In this document: piece after piece, positions 53,173 to 63,776 of the stretch
Layout of the letters: each line of letters begins with the position of its first letter
How positions within the stretch are numbered: the first letter of the stretch is position 1
Assembly: GCF_024529955.1 (NCBI RefSeq)
Contig: NZ_AP024854.1
Location: forward strand, 992,001 to 1,056,000
Source of the DNA: Photobacterium toruni
GTDB taxonomy: Bacteria > Pseudomonadota > Gammaproteobacteria > Enterobacterales > Vibrionaceae
Direction of reading: 5' to 3'
DNA: 64,000 nt
Made by a program: the position numbers and the translations under genes
The notes under the pieces: generated by a model
What the model was told of the DNA's origin: nothing
Database searches by the model: none
The model's input: the letters and a program-made list of their open reading frames with translations, nothing else

Positions 53173-53631
53173 TTAATCTAGACGTTGTTTAAGGTAAGCA
53201 TCATAGTCTGGAATTTCGATATCAATTTCTTTATCAAGCAATGGTGACGTTATTATAAAGTTAGCACTAGCGCGGTTCGTTGCTACGGGAATATTCCATA
53301 CAGCAGATATACGTAATAATGCTTTTACATCAGGATCATGCGGTACAGCATTAAGCGGATCCCAAAAGAAAATCATCATATCAATTTTGCTTTCTGAAAT
53401 TAATGCACCAAGTTGTTGATCACCACCCATCGGGCCACTGATTAAACAAGTGATGGATAAACCTGTTTCTTTTGCAAGTAAATGGCCGGTTGTTCCTGTT
53501 GCATAAAGCTCATGGTTAGCTAATTTTTGTTGGTGCTCCTTCACCCAGCGAAGTAAGGCCGTTTTGCAATTATCATGAGCAACTAAAGCAATGTGTTTTT
53601 TAGCTGCCATTTTACGTGTAGTGGTAATCAT
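53173..53631 (-). CDS. mgsA: Methylglyoxal synthase
   Basis: Converts dihydroxyacetone phosphate to methylglyoxal and phosphate, a bypass that relieves sugar-phosphate build-up. The 152-residue protein keeps the key residues at E. coli numbering: Asp71 in GPMGGDQQ, His98 and Asp101 in [13 protein letters not shown], plus the phosphate-binding ATGTTG. In E. coli mgsA is also beside helD. An AAGGAAT Shine-Dalgarno precedes the start. Confidence 0.96.
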   Translation of the reverse strand: MITTTRKMAAKKHIALVAHDNCKTALLRWVKEHQQKLANHELYATGTTGHLLAKETGLSITCLISGPMGGDQQLGALISESKIDMMIFFWDPLNAVPHDPDVKALLRISAVWNIPVATNRASANFIITSPLLDKEIDIEIPDYDAYLKQRLD

Positions 53632-53790
53632 GATATTCCTTTTGATATCAAGTTAATCTTGATGAAGCTAGGTGATAATGTTTATAAGTAATAATTACTG
53701 GTCAACATTGTATTCCATATTAGGCTAATTTTTTGTGATAGCCCATAAATTATTGATACTTATGTTTATAGGATTAAGCTTGTACTAAAG

Positions 53791-54861
53791 TTATCGACTA
53801 ATATGGTGATCATTTACGTAGAATGAAGGTCTAAATTCTGCGGGTGATAATGAATCACGAATAACATTTGCTGGTAGATGTTGTGGTGTTAAATCAACAA
53901 GTAATGGTGAAATATCCAGTGCTACTGTTTTGTTCTCAAGATAACGAACGGCTTGATCTACTGAGAGTCGTGCTTGCTCTACCATTTTATCTGTCGGTGC
54001 AAATAATATTTTATGGCGGCGTAAACCACGATAAACGCCATGGCTTAAATAGGTCGATATAATTTTAATGTTAGTTATATTATTTGTGCGTAATTCACTA
54101 ATTGCAACTTCAGCAGCCACTGCGCCACCAACGATATAATCGATGTCTTTATAGTCAGTAAATAATTGCTGTAATAAATTGCGCTGCAGTTCTTTACTAT
54201 TATCGGCCCATAATGTAGTCACAATTTCAATATCACTATTAGCAATTGCGGATTTAAAACCTTTAGTTACAGGTTTAGTACCGCCACGTAATTGTGGGCC
54301 AGGAAGCCATGCGATACGCACTTTACCTGAACCTTTAGGGTGCAATTTAGCAAGGTAAGTGCCAGCGGCTTTACCCATGTCATACCAATTAACCCCAACT
54401 TTTGCTTTTATATGTTGTCGAATATCGGGATCGGTAAAATCGATATCATTAGTCATTAAAAAGACTGGGATATTACCAATCAATGTTGATAATTTACCGT
54501 TATAAGCTTGAGCGTCAACAGTACCTAAAATAATGGCATCAGCCCCCCAACGGTGACAAGCAATTAACTGGCTTTGTTGTTTTTCAAGGTTACTATAACC
54601 GCCAGCCTCAAATACTTTCAGGGTAATACCAAGCTTTTTAGCTTGCTCAACCATCCCATAATTGATCGATAACCAATAAGAATCTTTTAAATGTGGGTAC
54701 ACTGCACATATCTTCCACGGTTTTGTGACCGAGGTTAAAAAAGGATATTGAATTTTGGTTGGTTGCTTATCTGTTTGAAATGGAGGTTGGTATGAAATTA
54801 CCTCCAGCGCAAACGCGGATTGAGCAGAAAAAATCATCAAAATAAAAAATAAAATGCGCAT
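53791..54861 (-). CDS. torT: Periplasmic TMAO-sensing protein TorT
   Basis: A periplasmic binding protein of the type I (LacI/RbsB-like) fold that partners with TorS to detect TMAO. The 356-residue precursor has a signal peptide (RILFFILMIFSAQSAFA) and the TorT blocks KICAVYPHLKDSYWLSINYGMVEQAK, FEAGGYSNLEKQQSQL, QRNLLQQLF and LSHGVYRGLRR. The ATG at 54861 was preferred to that at 54873 because relatives begin MR-hydrophobic. It is divergent from torS with a 148-base gap, an arrangement that keeps sensor and binding protein together. Confidence 0.9.
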   Translation of the reverse strand: MRILFFILMIFSAQSAFALEVISYQPPFQTDKQPTKIQYPFLTSVTKPWKICAVYPHLKDSYWLSINYGMVEQAKKLGITLKVFEAGGYSNLEKQQSQLIACHRWGADAIILGTVDAQAYNGKLSTLIGNIPVFLMTNDIDFTDPDIRQHIKAKVGVNWYDMGKAAGTYLAKLHPKGSGKVRIAWLPGPQLRGGTKPVTKGFKSAIANSDIEIVTTLWADNSKELQRNLLQQLFTDYKDIDYIVGGAVAAEVAISELRTNNITNIKIISTYLSHGVYRGLRRHKILFAPTDKMVEQARLSVDQAVRYLENKTVALDISPLLVDLTPQHLPANVIRDSLSPAEFRPSFYVNDHHISR

Positions 54862-55009
54862 TATTACCAACATTATTTAGGTTTAAAGCCATATCGCTGG
54901 CAAAATAGTACCGTTTTATTGTGTCTGGTGAAATAGCCAGTATCGAACAAGTCATATTAATGCTGATTATGACCTGTTTTAAACAAGATTTTTGATATAG
55001 AGACTATTT

Positions 55010-57925
55010 ATGACGTTTACTCGAAAAGGTATCGCAGCCAAACTGTTATTAGCCTTTTCTGCCATGGCAGGTTTGATGATTATAGCCGTCATGATAGGCG
55101 TGGCAGGCTTTTCGTTAGTCGCTAAAACAGAGCGTACAGTGATTAATTCAGCAGTACCAGCATTAGCAGAAGCGCGAAAGCTATCAGATTTAAGTTCGCG
55201 AATTATATTTAATGCACAAGTCTTAGCTAAATCAAAACTTGAATCAGAACGCATGCAACAGGGGCGAGCATTAACCATTCATATTGAAGCATTAACACGT
55301 AGCTTGCATGCGCTTGAGCAATATTCATTTGATCAGCCATTAATGCTGAAATTAGAAGATGACGTAAAACGCATTGTTGATAATTTAGCCTTACTTGGAT
55401 TGCTTGTTGGACGCCAAATAGATTTACAAAGTCAATTAGATGAATTGGTCGCGGTAATGACTAAAGCGACTCATCAAATTGATAGTTTGTCACAATCTCA
55501 AGTAGCAAACGCTAATACGATTGCAGTTGCTAATGTGTCGCGTATTTATGATTTAGTGGCGGCAAATAATAAACCAGCAGTTTATAACGCTCTGGATAGT
55601 TTAGTTGAAGTTGATATGGACTTATCTGAGCGATTATTTGAATTACGTTTTTTATCATTACAAGTCATTAATATGCTGGATGATTCTGAACGTATTATTG
55701 ATATTAAATCGATGGTGGCATTAAAAACACGTTTTAATAATGCGGTTAATATTATTAGTCATCGAGTTAAATCTGTTGAGGATCCTAGTCGTTCCGCACA
55801 GTTAATGAAACAAACCGCTAAACTTAAACAAGGTAATTTACTGTTTAGTGTTAGTGAACAATTAATTTATGCAAAACAGGATGTTCAACGATTAGATCAA
55901 CAGAATTTAGTTTTATTTCAGGAGTTAAATAGCACCGTAGATAGTATTATTGCTGCGGCGAATACCAATACTCAGCAGGCTGTTAAACAAGTTGATCAGA
56001 CATTGACAGTTGCACGTAATACATTAATTGTGATTTCAGGCATTGGCTTATTAGCCTTAGTGTTAATCATGTGGCGTATTGTTTATATTCGAGTGATTTG
56101 TCGAATTAACCGCTATAGCCGTGCATTACTATCACTTGCGCGTGGCGATTTATGTATTCAATTAGATGTTGACGGTGATGATGAACTGGCGCAAATGGGA
56201 CGGGCTATTTTAGTCGCACGTGATACGGCAAGTGAACGTTATCGATTAGCGCAAGCTGAAGCTAAAACACGCCAAGAACTACAGCAGCACAAAGCAAGTT
56301 TAGAGCGCTTGGTTGCCAAACGGACCAGTGAATTGGAACGCATCAATAGTCGTTTAAATGAAGAAGTATACAATCATTATAAAGCGCGAGATGAAGCTGA
56401 AAAAGCAAACCGTGCTAAATCAGCATTCTTAGCCACCATGAGTCATGAAATTAGAACGCCAATGAATGGTGTGTTAGGCACGGCATCGTTACTGGCTGAC
56501 ACTGCGTTAAGTATTCAACAAAAACGCTATTTAGATGTTATTAATCGTAGTGGTGAAACACTGTTAGATATTCTTAATGACATTCTTGATTACTCGAAAA
56601 TTGAAGCTGGGCATCTAGATATAAGACCGAGTGATTTTGCGTTAAAGCGTATGGTTGCTGATGTATTTAATATGCTGCAAGGTCGAGCAATGGCGAAGCG
56701 AATTGGGTTTGAGTATATTATTGAACCTAGTGCGGATGCGATTTGGTTTGGCGATGAAAATCGTATTCGACAAGTATTAGTCAACTTAGTTGGTAATGCG
56801 ATTAAGTTTACCGATAAAGGTAAAGTGACCATTAATGTTCAGTTGCATCCAGATATGCCTGATGAAATATTGTTCTCAGTTCAAGATACTGGAATCGGGC
56901 TTAATAATGATGAACAACAACTCTTATTTAATGCTTTTCAGCAAGCAGAAGCGGGTCGTAAGGCCATCGAGGGAACAGGATTAGGTTTAGCCATCAGTAA
57001 GCACATAGTGGCTGCGATGGACGGAGAAATCGGCGTTGATTCGATTGTTGGTACCGGTAGTTGTTTCTGGTTTTCATTACCATTAGAGCGCGGCAAAATG
57101 ATATTGGATGCAGATGTTGATCAAGTACTTGTTCCTGCCGCGCACATTTTGTTAGTTGAAGATAATCCCGTAAACAGTATGGTTGCTGAAGGGTTCCTTA
57201 AACGGCTTGGGCATAGTGTTGTTATTGCGGAAGATGGCGCTCAAGCTGAGCAATGTTACCTAAATGAGCAGTTTGATTTAGCATTACTTGATATTAATTT
57301 GCCTGATACTGATGGTGTGACATTGCTACACCAGTTACGGCGCATTGATAGCCACCGTAAAGATACATGGCAAGAGCCAACACCGATGGTCGCCTTTTCT
57401 GCGCATGTATTTAGAGAAGAAGTTGAAATTTACTTAAATGCAGGATTTGCTGGTTTCTTACCCAAGCCACTGGTTGAACAACAATTAATTGATACGATAA
57501 GCAGTATTTTAAAAGGAGATAAACGCGTGGTTATTGAGAAAGGTGCGGGTGAAGAAAAGCCGCAATTTGTTGAGAATGATGAGTTATTTCCATTGGTGAA
57601 AGAGTCTGTTTTAGGTAGTGATTTACAAGTACTAGGTGAAGCGCAGGTAAAACAATTAATCAGTTTATTTGGAGATTCAGCCAGCAAGACACTTGCTATG
57701 TTGCACCAAGCAATTACTGAGAATGACTTGCCAAATGTTGCTAAGCAAGCCCATACATTAAAAGGTGCCGCTGGTACGATGGGATTAATGCAGTTACATC
57801 AATTGTGTTTAATGTTTGAAAAATCAGCGCAAGAAGGTGCTATTGATGGATTAGATGTCGCAGCATTACAACAGGTCTTTGATGCCTCAGTAGCTGCGTT
57901 AGCGACAACTTTTATTGATAATTAA
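55010..57925 (+). CDS. torS: Hybrid sensor histidine kinase TorS
   Basis: A 971-residue inner-membrane sensor for TMAO. Order: membrane segment (about 11-33), helical periplasmic sensor domain, second membrane segment (about 337-359), HAMP, coiled coil, HisKA with His479 ([18 protein letters not shown]), ATPase domain ([22 protein letters not shown]), receiver with Asp761 ([11 protein letters not shown]) and C-terminal HPt with His915 ([13 protein letters not shown]). This four-step phosphorelay layout is that of TorS. It should phosphorylate TorR, whose gene is not in the window. torT is divergent. Confidence 0.93.
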   Translation: MTFTRKGIAAKLLLAFSAMAGLMIIAVMIGVAGFSLVAKTERTVINSAVPALAEARKLSDLSSRIIFNAQVLAKSKLESERMQQGRALTIHIEALTRSLHALEQYSFDQPLMLKLEDDVKRIVDNLALLGLLVGRQIDLQSQLDELVAVMTKATHQIDSLSQSQVANANTIAVANVSRIYDLVAANNKPAVYNALDSLVEVDMDLSERLFELRFLSLQVINMLDDSERIIDIKSMVALKTRFNNAVNIISHRVKSVEDPSRSAQLMKQTAKLKQGNLLFSVSEQLIYAKQDVQRLDQQNLVLFQELNSTVDSIIAAANTNTQQAVKQVDQTLTVARNTLIVISGIGLLALVLIMWRIVYIRVICRINRYSRALLSLARGDLCIQLDVDGDDELAQMGRAILVARDTASERYRLAQAEAKTRQELQQHKASLERLVAKRTSELERINSRLNEEVYNHYKARDEAEKANRAKSAFLATMSHEIRTPMNGVLGTASLLADTALSIQQKRYLDVINRSGETLLDILNDILDYSKIEAGHLDIRPSDFALKRMVADVFNMLQGRAMAKRIGFEYIIEPSADAIWFGDENRIRQVLVNLVGNAIKFTDKGKVTINVQLHPDMPDEILFSVQDTGIGLNNDEQQLLFNAFQQAEAGRKAIEGTGLGLAISKHIVAAMDGEIGVDSIVGTGSCFWFSLPLERGKMILDADVDQVLVPAAHILLVEDNPVNSMVAEGFLKRLGHSVVIAEDGAQAEQCYLNEQFDLALLDINLPDTDGVTLLHQLRRIDSHRKDTWQEPTPMVAFSAHVFREEVEIYLNAGFAGFLPKPLVEQQLIDTISSILKGDKRVVIEKGAGEEKPQFVENDELFPLVKESVLGSDLQVLGEAQVKQLISLFGDSASKTLAMLHQAITENDLPNVAKQAHTLKGAAGTMGLMQLHQLCLMFEKSAQEGAIDGLDVAALQQVFDASVAALATTFIDN

Positions 57926-57946
57926 TAGCAGGCTTAATGGCATGAT

Positions 57947-57975
57947 AAAAAGAACGCTTCGGCGTTCTTTTTTTA
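57947..57975. terminator. Bidirectional terminator after torS
   Basis: AGAACGC-TTCG-GCGTTCT stem with a UUCG tetraloop, flanked by A and T runs. It overlaps the end of the convergent acetyltransferase gene. Confidence 0.93.
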
Positions 57976-58434
57976 TGCCTGCAGATCCAATGTCATAAAA
58001 GTGCTATGAGGGTCGGGTTGGTAATCAGCAAAAGGAGGACATTCGATAAACCCATGTTTTGTATAAAGAGCACGTGACGCAGCAAAGAAAGCCATAGAAC
58101 CTGTTTCTAAGCTTAATTGTTGATAGCCCTGTATTTTAGCATAAGCAATAATATGTTGGAGTAGTTGTGATGCAACACCTTGGCCTCTAAAGGTATCGGC
58201 AGTGCGCATCGATTTTATTTCAGCAGTGGTTGCATTTAAGCACTTTATTGCGCCGCATCCTGCCAATTGATTTTGATTCCATATCGACCAGAAAGTCACG
58301 TTTTGTTGTTGAAGTTCAGTTAGATCTAAGGCATGAACACTCTCTGCTGGCGCGGTAGTATTCATATCCATCAAGTGCGATTGTAGTAACGCTTGAATGG
58401 CGTGTCCTTGCAAGTCATCAATAATAATATTCAT
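57973..58434 (-). CDS. GNAT-family N-acetyltransferase
   Basis: A 153-residue GNAT protein. The acetyl-CoA-binding motif is in RGQGVASQLLQHIIAYAK and the C-terminal strand region is LSLETGSMAFFAASRALYTKHGFIECPPFADY. It resembles the YsnE/putative acetyltransferase group in which the substrate is not known. The ATG at 58434 (MNIIIDDLQG) was chosen because the family starts here; in-frame ATGs at 58446 and 58458 would add a few residues and no ribosome binding site decides. Confidence 0.82.
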   Translation of the reverse strand: MNIIIDDLQGHAIQALLQSHLMDMNTTAPAESVHALDLTELQQQNVTFWSIWNQNQLAGCGAIKCLNATTAEIKSMRTADTFRGQGVASQLLQHIIAYAKIQGYQQLSLETGSMAFFAASRALYTKHGFIECPPFADYQPDPHSTFMTLDLQA

Positions 58435-58628
58435 ATATATTGTCATTAATAAAAGCATTACTTTACGTTTAAGTGGTGCTTTTATCTAGTAATTTTAGTG
58501 GTAATTACAATTGTTATAATACAAAAAAGCATGTTATTGGCGTAGTAGGGAGAAGGATTGATGAAGTGGTAATTTGATGAGTAAAGTGTCGTGAGGATCA
58601 ATAAAAGTAGCGCAAAGGACAGATAAAA

Positions 58629-58660
58629 AATAACCCCGAGAACAAAGTTCTCGGGGTTAA
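58629..58660 (-). terminator. Terminator after the EF-G2 gene
   Basis: On the minus strand a 13-bp stem (TAACCCCGAGAAC / GTTCTCGGGGTTA) with a 3-base loop is followed by a T run. Confidence 0.93.
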
Positions 58661-58685
58661 TGTATCACTTAGAGTAATTTAAAAA

Positions 58686-60773
58686 TTACTTCTTAGCGTT
58701 ACGTTCTTTCTGCTCAGCGATAACTTTTTCAGAAACGTTAGCAGGACATGGTGCGTAGTGTGAGAACTCCATAGAGAACTGACCACGACCAGAAGTCATA
58801 GTACGTAGAGTACCGATGTAACCAAACATTTCTGAAAGTGGTACGTCAGCTTTAATACGAGAACCAGTTACGCCAGCGATCTGGTCTTTGATCATGCCAC
58901 GACGACGGTTAAGGTCACCGATAACATCACCAACGTGATCTTCTGGAGTAAATACGTCAACGTTCATGATTGGCTCAAGAAGTTGCGCACCAGCTTTAGG
59001 CATAGATTGACGGAATGCGCCTTTCGCTGCGATTTCAAATGCTACTGCAGATGAATCGACTGCGTGGAATGCACCATCAAGAAGCTCGATTTCAACGTCA
59101 AGAACAGGGAAACCAGCTAGAACACCAGTGTTCATCATGCCCTTGAAGCCTTTCTCGATTGCAGGCCAGAATTCTTTAGGAACGTTACCACCAATTACTG
59201 ATGATGTGAACGTAAAGCCTGAACCTACTTCGCCTGGTTTCATGATGTAGTCGATCTTACCGAACTGACCAGAACCACCAGATTGCTTCTTATGCGTGTA
59301 GCTATCTTCAACTGCTTTCGTGATTGTTTCACGGTAAGCAACTTGAGGTTGACCAACAATTAGGTCTACGCCGTATGTACGCTTAAGGATATCAACCTTA
59401 ATGTCTAGGTGAAGTTCACCCATACCTTTAAGGATTGTTTCGCCAGTTTCTTCGTCAGTTTCAACTTGGAAAGATGGATCTTCTGCAACCATTTTACCGA
59501 TCGCGATACCCATTTTCTCAGAACCGCCTTTATCTTTAGGCGTTACAGCAATTGAGATTACTGGAGTTGGGAAGATCATTGGCTCAAGAGTACACTCGTG
59601 CTTAACATCACAAAGAGTGTGACCAGTTTGAACGTTCTTCATACCAACGATAGCGATGATATCACCAGCTTGTGCTGAAGTAAGTTCGTTACGGTCGTTC
59701 GCTTGCATCTCAACCATACGGCCGATACGCTCAGTTTTACCTGTAGCAGAGTTAAGGATGGTGTCACCCTTGTTTAGCTTACCAGAGTAAATACGAACGA
59801 AAGTTAGGGCGCCGAAACGGTCGTCCATGATCTTAAACGCAAGAGCTTTGAATGGTTCGTCAACAGATACTGTTGCAACTTCACCAGTTGGCTCACCAGT
59901 TTCTGGATCAGTTAACGGCTGTGGGTCTACTTCTGTTGGAGAAGGTAGGTAATCAATTACCGCATCAAGAACAAGTTGCATACCCTTGTTTTTGAATGCT
60001 GAACCACAGAACGTTGGGAAGAAAGTACAAGTACGAGTACCAGCACGGATACAACGCTTGATATCTTCGATAGAAGGCTCTTCACCTTCCATGTAAGCTT
60101 CTAGAAGATCATCGTCTTGCTCAAGAGCAGTTTCGATCATTTCTTCACGGTAAGCTTCAACGTCGTCAACCATGTCTTCAGGAACAGGTAGAACTTCGAA
60201 GTTCTCTGGAAGACCTGAGTCATCCCATACGAATGCTTGACGGTTTAGAACGTCAACAACACCAACGAAATCATCTTCACGACCGATTGGAAGTGTCATG
60301 ATTAGTGGAGTAGCGCCTAGTACCTTCTTAACTTGATCTGTAACGCGGAAGAAATCTGCGCCCATACGGTCTAGTTTGTTAACGAAGATGATACGAGCAA
60401 CTTCTGATTCGTTCGCGTAACGCCAGTTAGTTTCTGATTGTGGTTCAACACCACCAGAACCACAGAATACACCGATGCCGCCATCAAGTACTTTAAGAGA
60501 ACGGTAAACTTCAACTGTGAAGTCAACGTGTCCCGGAGTATCGATAACGTTGAAACGGTGATCTTTCCAGAAACAGCTTACTGCTGCAGACTGGATAGTA
60601 ATACCGCGCTCAGCTTCCTGTTCCATGAAGTCAGTTGTTGACTCACCGTCATGAACTTCACCAATCTTGTGGATTTGGCCAGTTAGCTTAAGGATACGCT
60701 CTGTTGTAGTAGTTTTGCCCGCATCAACGTGCGCGAAAATACCAATGTTTCTGTATTTAGATAAATCTGTCAT
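58686..60773 (-). CDS. fusA2: Elongation factor G 2
   Basis: A 695-residue translational GTPase: G1 [12 protein letters not shown]2 [11 protein letters not shown]3 DTPGHVDF, G4 [10 protein letters not shown], then domains II-V with [27 protein letters not shown] and [20 protein letters not shown]. It departs from classical FusA in many family-specific spots ([16 protein letters not shown] instead of KGGVIPGEYIPAVDKG) and lies alone, away from the rpsL-rpsG-tuf operon. It is therefore the EF-G2 paralogue found in Vibrio. Its role (slower translocation, recycling or stress) is not settled. An operator-like palindrome sits in its promoter. Confidence 0.88.
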   Translation of the reverse strand: MTDLSKYRNIGIFAHVDAGKTTTTERILKLTGQIHKIGEVHDGESTTDFMEQEAERGITIQSAAVSCFWKDHRFNVIDTPGHVDFTVEVYRSLKVLDGGIGVFCGSGGVEPQSETNWRYANESEVARIIFVNKLDRMGADFFRVTDQVKKVLGATPLIMTLPIGREDDFVGVVDVLNRQAFVWDDSGLPENFEVLPVPEDMVDDVEAYREEMIETALEQDDDLLEAYMEGEEPSIEDIKRCIRAGTRTCTFFPTFCGSAFKNKGMQLVLDAVIDYLPSPTEVDPQPLTDPETGEPTGEVATVSVDEPFKALAFKIMDDRFGALTFVRIYSGKLNKGDTILNSATGKTERIGRMVEMQANDRNELTSAQAGDIIAIVGMKNVQTGHTLCDVKHECTLEPMIFPTPVISIAVTPKDKGGSEKMGIAIGKMVAEDPSFQVETDEETGETILKGMGELHLDIKVDILKRTYGVDLIVGQPQVAYRETITKAVEDSYTHKKQSGGSGQFGKIDYIMKPGEVGSGFTFTSSVIGGNVPKEFWPAIEKGFKGMMNTGVLAGFPVLDVEIELLDGAFHAVDSSAVAFEIAAKGAFRQSMPKAGAQLLEPIMNVDVFTPEDHVGDVIGDLNRRRGMIKDQIAGVTGSRIKADVPLSEMFGYIGTLRTMTSGRGQFSMEFSHYAPCPANVSEKVIAEQKERNAKK

Positions 60774-60816
60774 TGTTTTTCTCTATAAACAATTACTGTC
60801 ACATGTGAGGTCGCGG

Positions 60817-60844
60817 ATTATAGCACTACTTGTGCTAATCAGAA
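60817..60844 (-). promoter_or_regulatory. Promoter of EF-G2 gene with operator-like palindrome
   Basis: On the minus strand TTCTGA (60839-60844) and TATAAT (60817-60822) lie 16 bases apart. The spacer is almost filled by the perfect inverted repeat TAGCAC-N5-GTGCTA (60821-60837), a position where a bound repressor would block RNA polymerase. A TCACATGTGA palindrome lies just downstream (60799-60808). Confidence 0.55.
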
Positions 60845-61181
60845 CATAGTCATGTGTAATAAAATAGTTATTCGCTTGCTTTTTACCCTAGGTGCCATAC
60901 CTATTGACGAAGATCCGAGCAAATAACGGTGATAAAAACCAAGATTAGTCGAGGTTGTTTATTATTGTAAGTCCATTAGAGGATATTTTAGTGATATTTT
61001 GAGGTCACAATGTTGAATATGTGTTGTGATAAGGTGTCCATAAAAATGGACAAAACTGATTTTTTAGCATGTTAGCCGTTAAAAAATAGTCAGTGAGTTG
61101 GAATTTGTCATTTGTTTCACTTTCTGTTTGTTAGTGAGGTAGAATTCAACTAAGTCCTATTTTGTTATTTGAGTGTGCAAG
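60845..61181. other. Intergenic region between the EF-G2 and S4-protein genes
   Basis: This 337-base stretch separates two divergent genes. It must hold the S4-protein promoter. It shows a short inverted repeat TGTCCAT/ATGGACA (61036-61042 with 61047-61053), but no ORF with a ribosome binding site. Confidence 0.4.
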
Positions 61182-61625
61182 ATGTCTGAAGAAATAGAAG
61201 TAGAAGCACTGGAAGTTGAAGTATCCGTTCAACCGATTGAACTTTATAAAGTGCTAAAAATTGCCAATTTAGTGAGTGGTGGTGGTGAAGCTAAATATGC
61301 CATTTCTGATGGTTATGTTGCTGTAAATGGTGAAATTGAATTACGTAAGCGTTGTAAAATCTATGATGGTGACGTGATTGAATTTAATGGTGAGTATTTT
61401 GTGGTTATTTGTGATCAGCCAGTACAAGAAGCTGTACCACGCGATCAACAAGTAAAAAAAGTAGCGCCAGCAGCTAAAGCGCCTAAAAAAGCCCCCACAG
61501 TAAAAGCAAAGAAAAATAAAGCAGCACCCGCGACCAGTAAAAATCGTTCTGTAACCAAAAAAGAAGCGTCAAAAACCGATAATAAGGCAGACACTGCAAC
61601 GGGACGTAAACCAATAAGCTTTTAA
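61182..61625 (+). CDS. S4-domain RNA-binding protein with a basic tail (YbcJ-like)
   Basis: A 147-residue protein. An S4 domain (about 17-85; IELYKVLKIANLVSGGGEAKYAISDGYVAVNGEIELRKRCKI) resembles the small E. coli protein YbcJ, which is only about 70 residues. Here an acidic N-terminus (EEIEVEALEVEV) precedes it, and a Lys/Ala/Pro-rich tail of about 60 residues (KKVAPAAKAPKKAPTVKAKK) follows, like those of histone-like or RNA-condensing proteins. It probably binds structured RNA. The ATG at 61182 was preferred to GTG at 61173. Confidence 0.8.
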   Translation: MSEEIEVEALEVEVSVQPIELYKVLKIANLVSGGGEAKYAISDGYVAVNGEIELRKRCKIYDGDVIEFNGEYFVVICDQPVQEAVPRDQQVKKVAPAAKAPKKAPTVKAKKNKAAPATSKNRSVTKKEASKTDNKADTATGRKPISF

Positions 61626-61643
61626 ATAATGGATTAAACGATA

Positions 61644-61670
61644 GAGGCGTGCGATTGCACGTCTTTTTTA
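61644..61670 (+). terminator. Terminator after the S4-domain gene
   Basis: GAGGCGTGC pairs with GCACGTCTT (one G-T), loop GATT, then a T run. Confidence 0.85.
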
Positions 61671-61700
61671 TTACTATTTTTTGAGATAGGACGAATTAGG

Positions 61701-62627
61701 ATGATAACTGCTTCTCGTAATATGTGGGTTTCATTATTTTTGTTTTCTGCAGGTGCTGTGACATTACCCGTTAATGCAGCAAAAATCAGTGCATTATCAA
61801 CGGGTGAGTGCCAAGTAATGACCAAGGCTGGCGTTATTTCGGCGACAGCGCCTGTGCCATGTCAGCGATTAAGAAAAGTTACTTTTAATTACCGTGATTT
61901 TGCAGGTAAAGCACATTCCAATGGACAATTAGTGGTAATGGATGCCGTGGCACCTTATGTGGGGAATATTTTTGATGATTTATATCAACAAGGTTTTCCT
62001 ATTCATAAAGCGGTACCTATTGAAATGTATGACGGTAATGATACCCGCTCAATGACGGCTAATAATACTTCTGCATTTAATTACCGCCCGGTTGCTGGTA
62101 GCAATAGTTTATCACTGCATGCCTATGGCGCTGCAATAGACATTAATCCATTACAAAATCCATTTGTGACTTTTGGCAGTAATGGCAATGTTAAGTTTAG
62201 CCCTGTTCAAGGGACGCGTTATGCAAATCGAGCTCAATATCGGTTTGGTAAACCAGACAGTCGAGGTATGGCTGAAACTGTGATTGCAACTTTTGCGCGT
62301 AATGGTTTTCAATATTGGGGCGGCTTTTGGGATTCTCCAATTGATTATCAGCATTTTCAATTGACCAAAGATATGGCGTTAACCATGAGTAAAATGACGC
62401 CTGTACAAGCGACATTATTTTTTCAGCGTTATATTGCTTGGTATGACAGTTGTAGCAAGATGTATCCAACAGCATATAGTCAGTATAAATTTAACGATTA
62501 CACTGAATATCTAAAACATCAGTTAGTTGTTAAGTCATTGCATACCGCTTATAGTGCTGACCCTCAGCGAGTTATGGATGCGATTAAACGTCAACCTTTA
62601 CGTTCGGCTATTTGTGTAAAGCGTTAG
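61701..62627 (+). CDS. M15-family D-Ala-D-Ala carboxypeptidase-like protein
   Basis: A 308-residue exported protein with a signal peptide (about 1-26, ending PVNA). The zinc-peptidase M15 motif SLHAYGAAIDI gives ligands His140 and Asp147, and DYQHF gives Asp215 (likely catalytic) and His218. M15 enzymes cut peptidoglycan peptides (VanY, phage endolysins). It probably acts on cell-wall stems in the periplasm. About 90 C-terminal residues after the last ligand are not assigned. It has its own small gap after a terminator, so it is probably transcribed alone. Confidence 0.85.
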   Translation: MITASRNMWVSLFLFSAGAVTLPVNAAKISALSTGECQVMTKAGVISATAPVPCQRLRKVTFNYRDFAGKAHSNGQLVVMDAVAPYVGNIFDDLYQQGFPIHKAVPIEMYDGNDTRSMTANNTSAFNYRPVAGSNSLSLHAYGAAIDINPLQNPFVTFGSNGNVKFSPVQGTRYANRAQYRFGKPDSRGMAETVIATFARNGFQYWGGFWDSPIDYQHFQLTKDMALTMSKMTPVQATLFFQRYIAWYDSCSKMYPTAYSQYKFNDYTEYLKHQLVVKSLHTAYSADPQRVMDAIKRQPLRSAICVKR

Positions 62628-62769
62628 TTGGCAAGAGGTTTGTTGATAAGTTGCAATCTAAGTCATAGTTTTTAGTCTGTGTACTTTGTTTTTGATTAAT
62701 TCATTTGCGGCAATGATTTGAGACTCTTAGGATGGGCATCATTAGTCTTATTTGACAAAGGATGGTTCA

Positions 62770-63678
62770 ATGGTTAATCAAATTACAATGGTTGCACAGC
62801 AATTACACTTTTCAGAGTTAGTGCAAGGCTATTGGCGTTTAGCTGAATGGGGCATGACTGCGCAACAACGATTAGCTTTTATAGAACAACACCTTGAATT
62901 AGGGGTCACGACAGTTGATCACGCTGATATTTATGGTGACTATCAATGCGAGGTGTTATTTGGTGAAGCCTTAGCATTGAAGCCAAGTCTACGTCAGCAA
63001 TTACAGATTGTGACGAAGTGTGATATCAATCTTTGTAATACTAAATATCCTCAGCGTCGTATTAATCATTACGATACCAGTAAGTCGCATATTATTGAGT
63101 CTGTAAATAAGTCATTGACCAATTTACAGGTTGATAATATTGATCTGCTATTAATTCATCGTCCCGATGTACTTATGGATGCTGATGAAGTTGCAGATGC
63201 ATTTGCGGAGTTAAAACAACAAGGCAAAGTAAATCATTTTGGTGTGTCGAATTTTTTACCCGCCCAATTTGATTTATTGCAATCTCGTCTTGAGCAACCT
63301 CTAGTTACTAATCAAATTGAAATTAATCCGCTTAATTTTGAAGTAGCTCATGATGGTACGCTTGATCAATTGCAGATGAAACGTATTCATCCAATGGCAT
63401 GGTCATGTTTAGCTGGTGGTGATATTTTCACTGGAAGGTCTGAGCAACACATTCGTGTGCGTGAAACATTAACTGAGATAGCATCTGAAATGGGTGTCGA
63501 TAGCATTAATCAAGTTATTTATGCATGGATTCGATGCTTACCTTCAAAGCCATTAGCGATTATGGGGTCGGGTGATATTGAGCATGTGAAATTAGCTGTT
63601 GCAGGATTAGATTTTAGATTATCACGTGAGCAATTTTATCGCGTATGGGCTGCATCAAAAGGTCATGGTGTGCCATAA
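62770..63678 (+). CDS. Aldo/keto reductase (YdhF-like)
   Basis: A 302-residue TIM-barrel NADPH-dependent oxidoreductase. Catalytic tetrad pieces are Asp/Tyr in TTVDHADIYGDY, Lys in IVTKCDI and His in LLLIHRPDVLMD; cofactor residues are in AIMGSGDIEHV. The sequence resembles E. coli YdhF, whose substrate is unknown. The ATG at 62770 was chosen with AAAGGA (62758-62763) at good spacing; an in-frame TTG at 62752 was rejected. Confidence 0.88.
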   Translation: MVNQITMVAQQLHFSELVQGYWRLAEWGMTAQQRLAFIEQHLELGVTTVDHADIYGDYQCEVLFGEALALKPSLRQQLQIVTKCDINLCNTKYPQRRINHYDTSKSHIIESVNKSLTNLQVDNIDLLLIHRPDVLMDADEVADAFAELKQQGKVNHFGVSNFLPAQFDLLQSRLEQPLVTNQIEINPLNFEVAHDGTLDQLQMKRIHPMAWSCLAGGDIFTGRSEQHIRVRETLTEIASEMGVDSINQVIYAWIRCLPSKPLAIMGSGDIEHVKLAVAGLDFRLSREQFYRVWAASKGHGVP

Positions 63679-63776
63679 CTGCATTGATTTTTTAGTAAAG
63701 AGAAAACGGCAGGGAATATCCTTTGTTAGTAAGGAATATTGCACTGCCGTTATAACCTTTAATGTTTATTCATTAT

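Noticed and set aside
62151-62475. Two overlapping minus-strand frames inside the M15 peptidase gene
   Set aside because: Antisense to a gene with a signal peptide and intact catalytic motifs.
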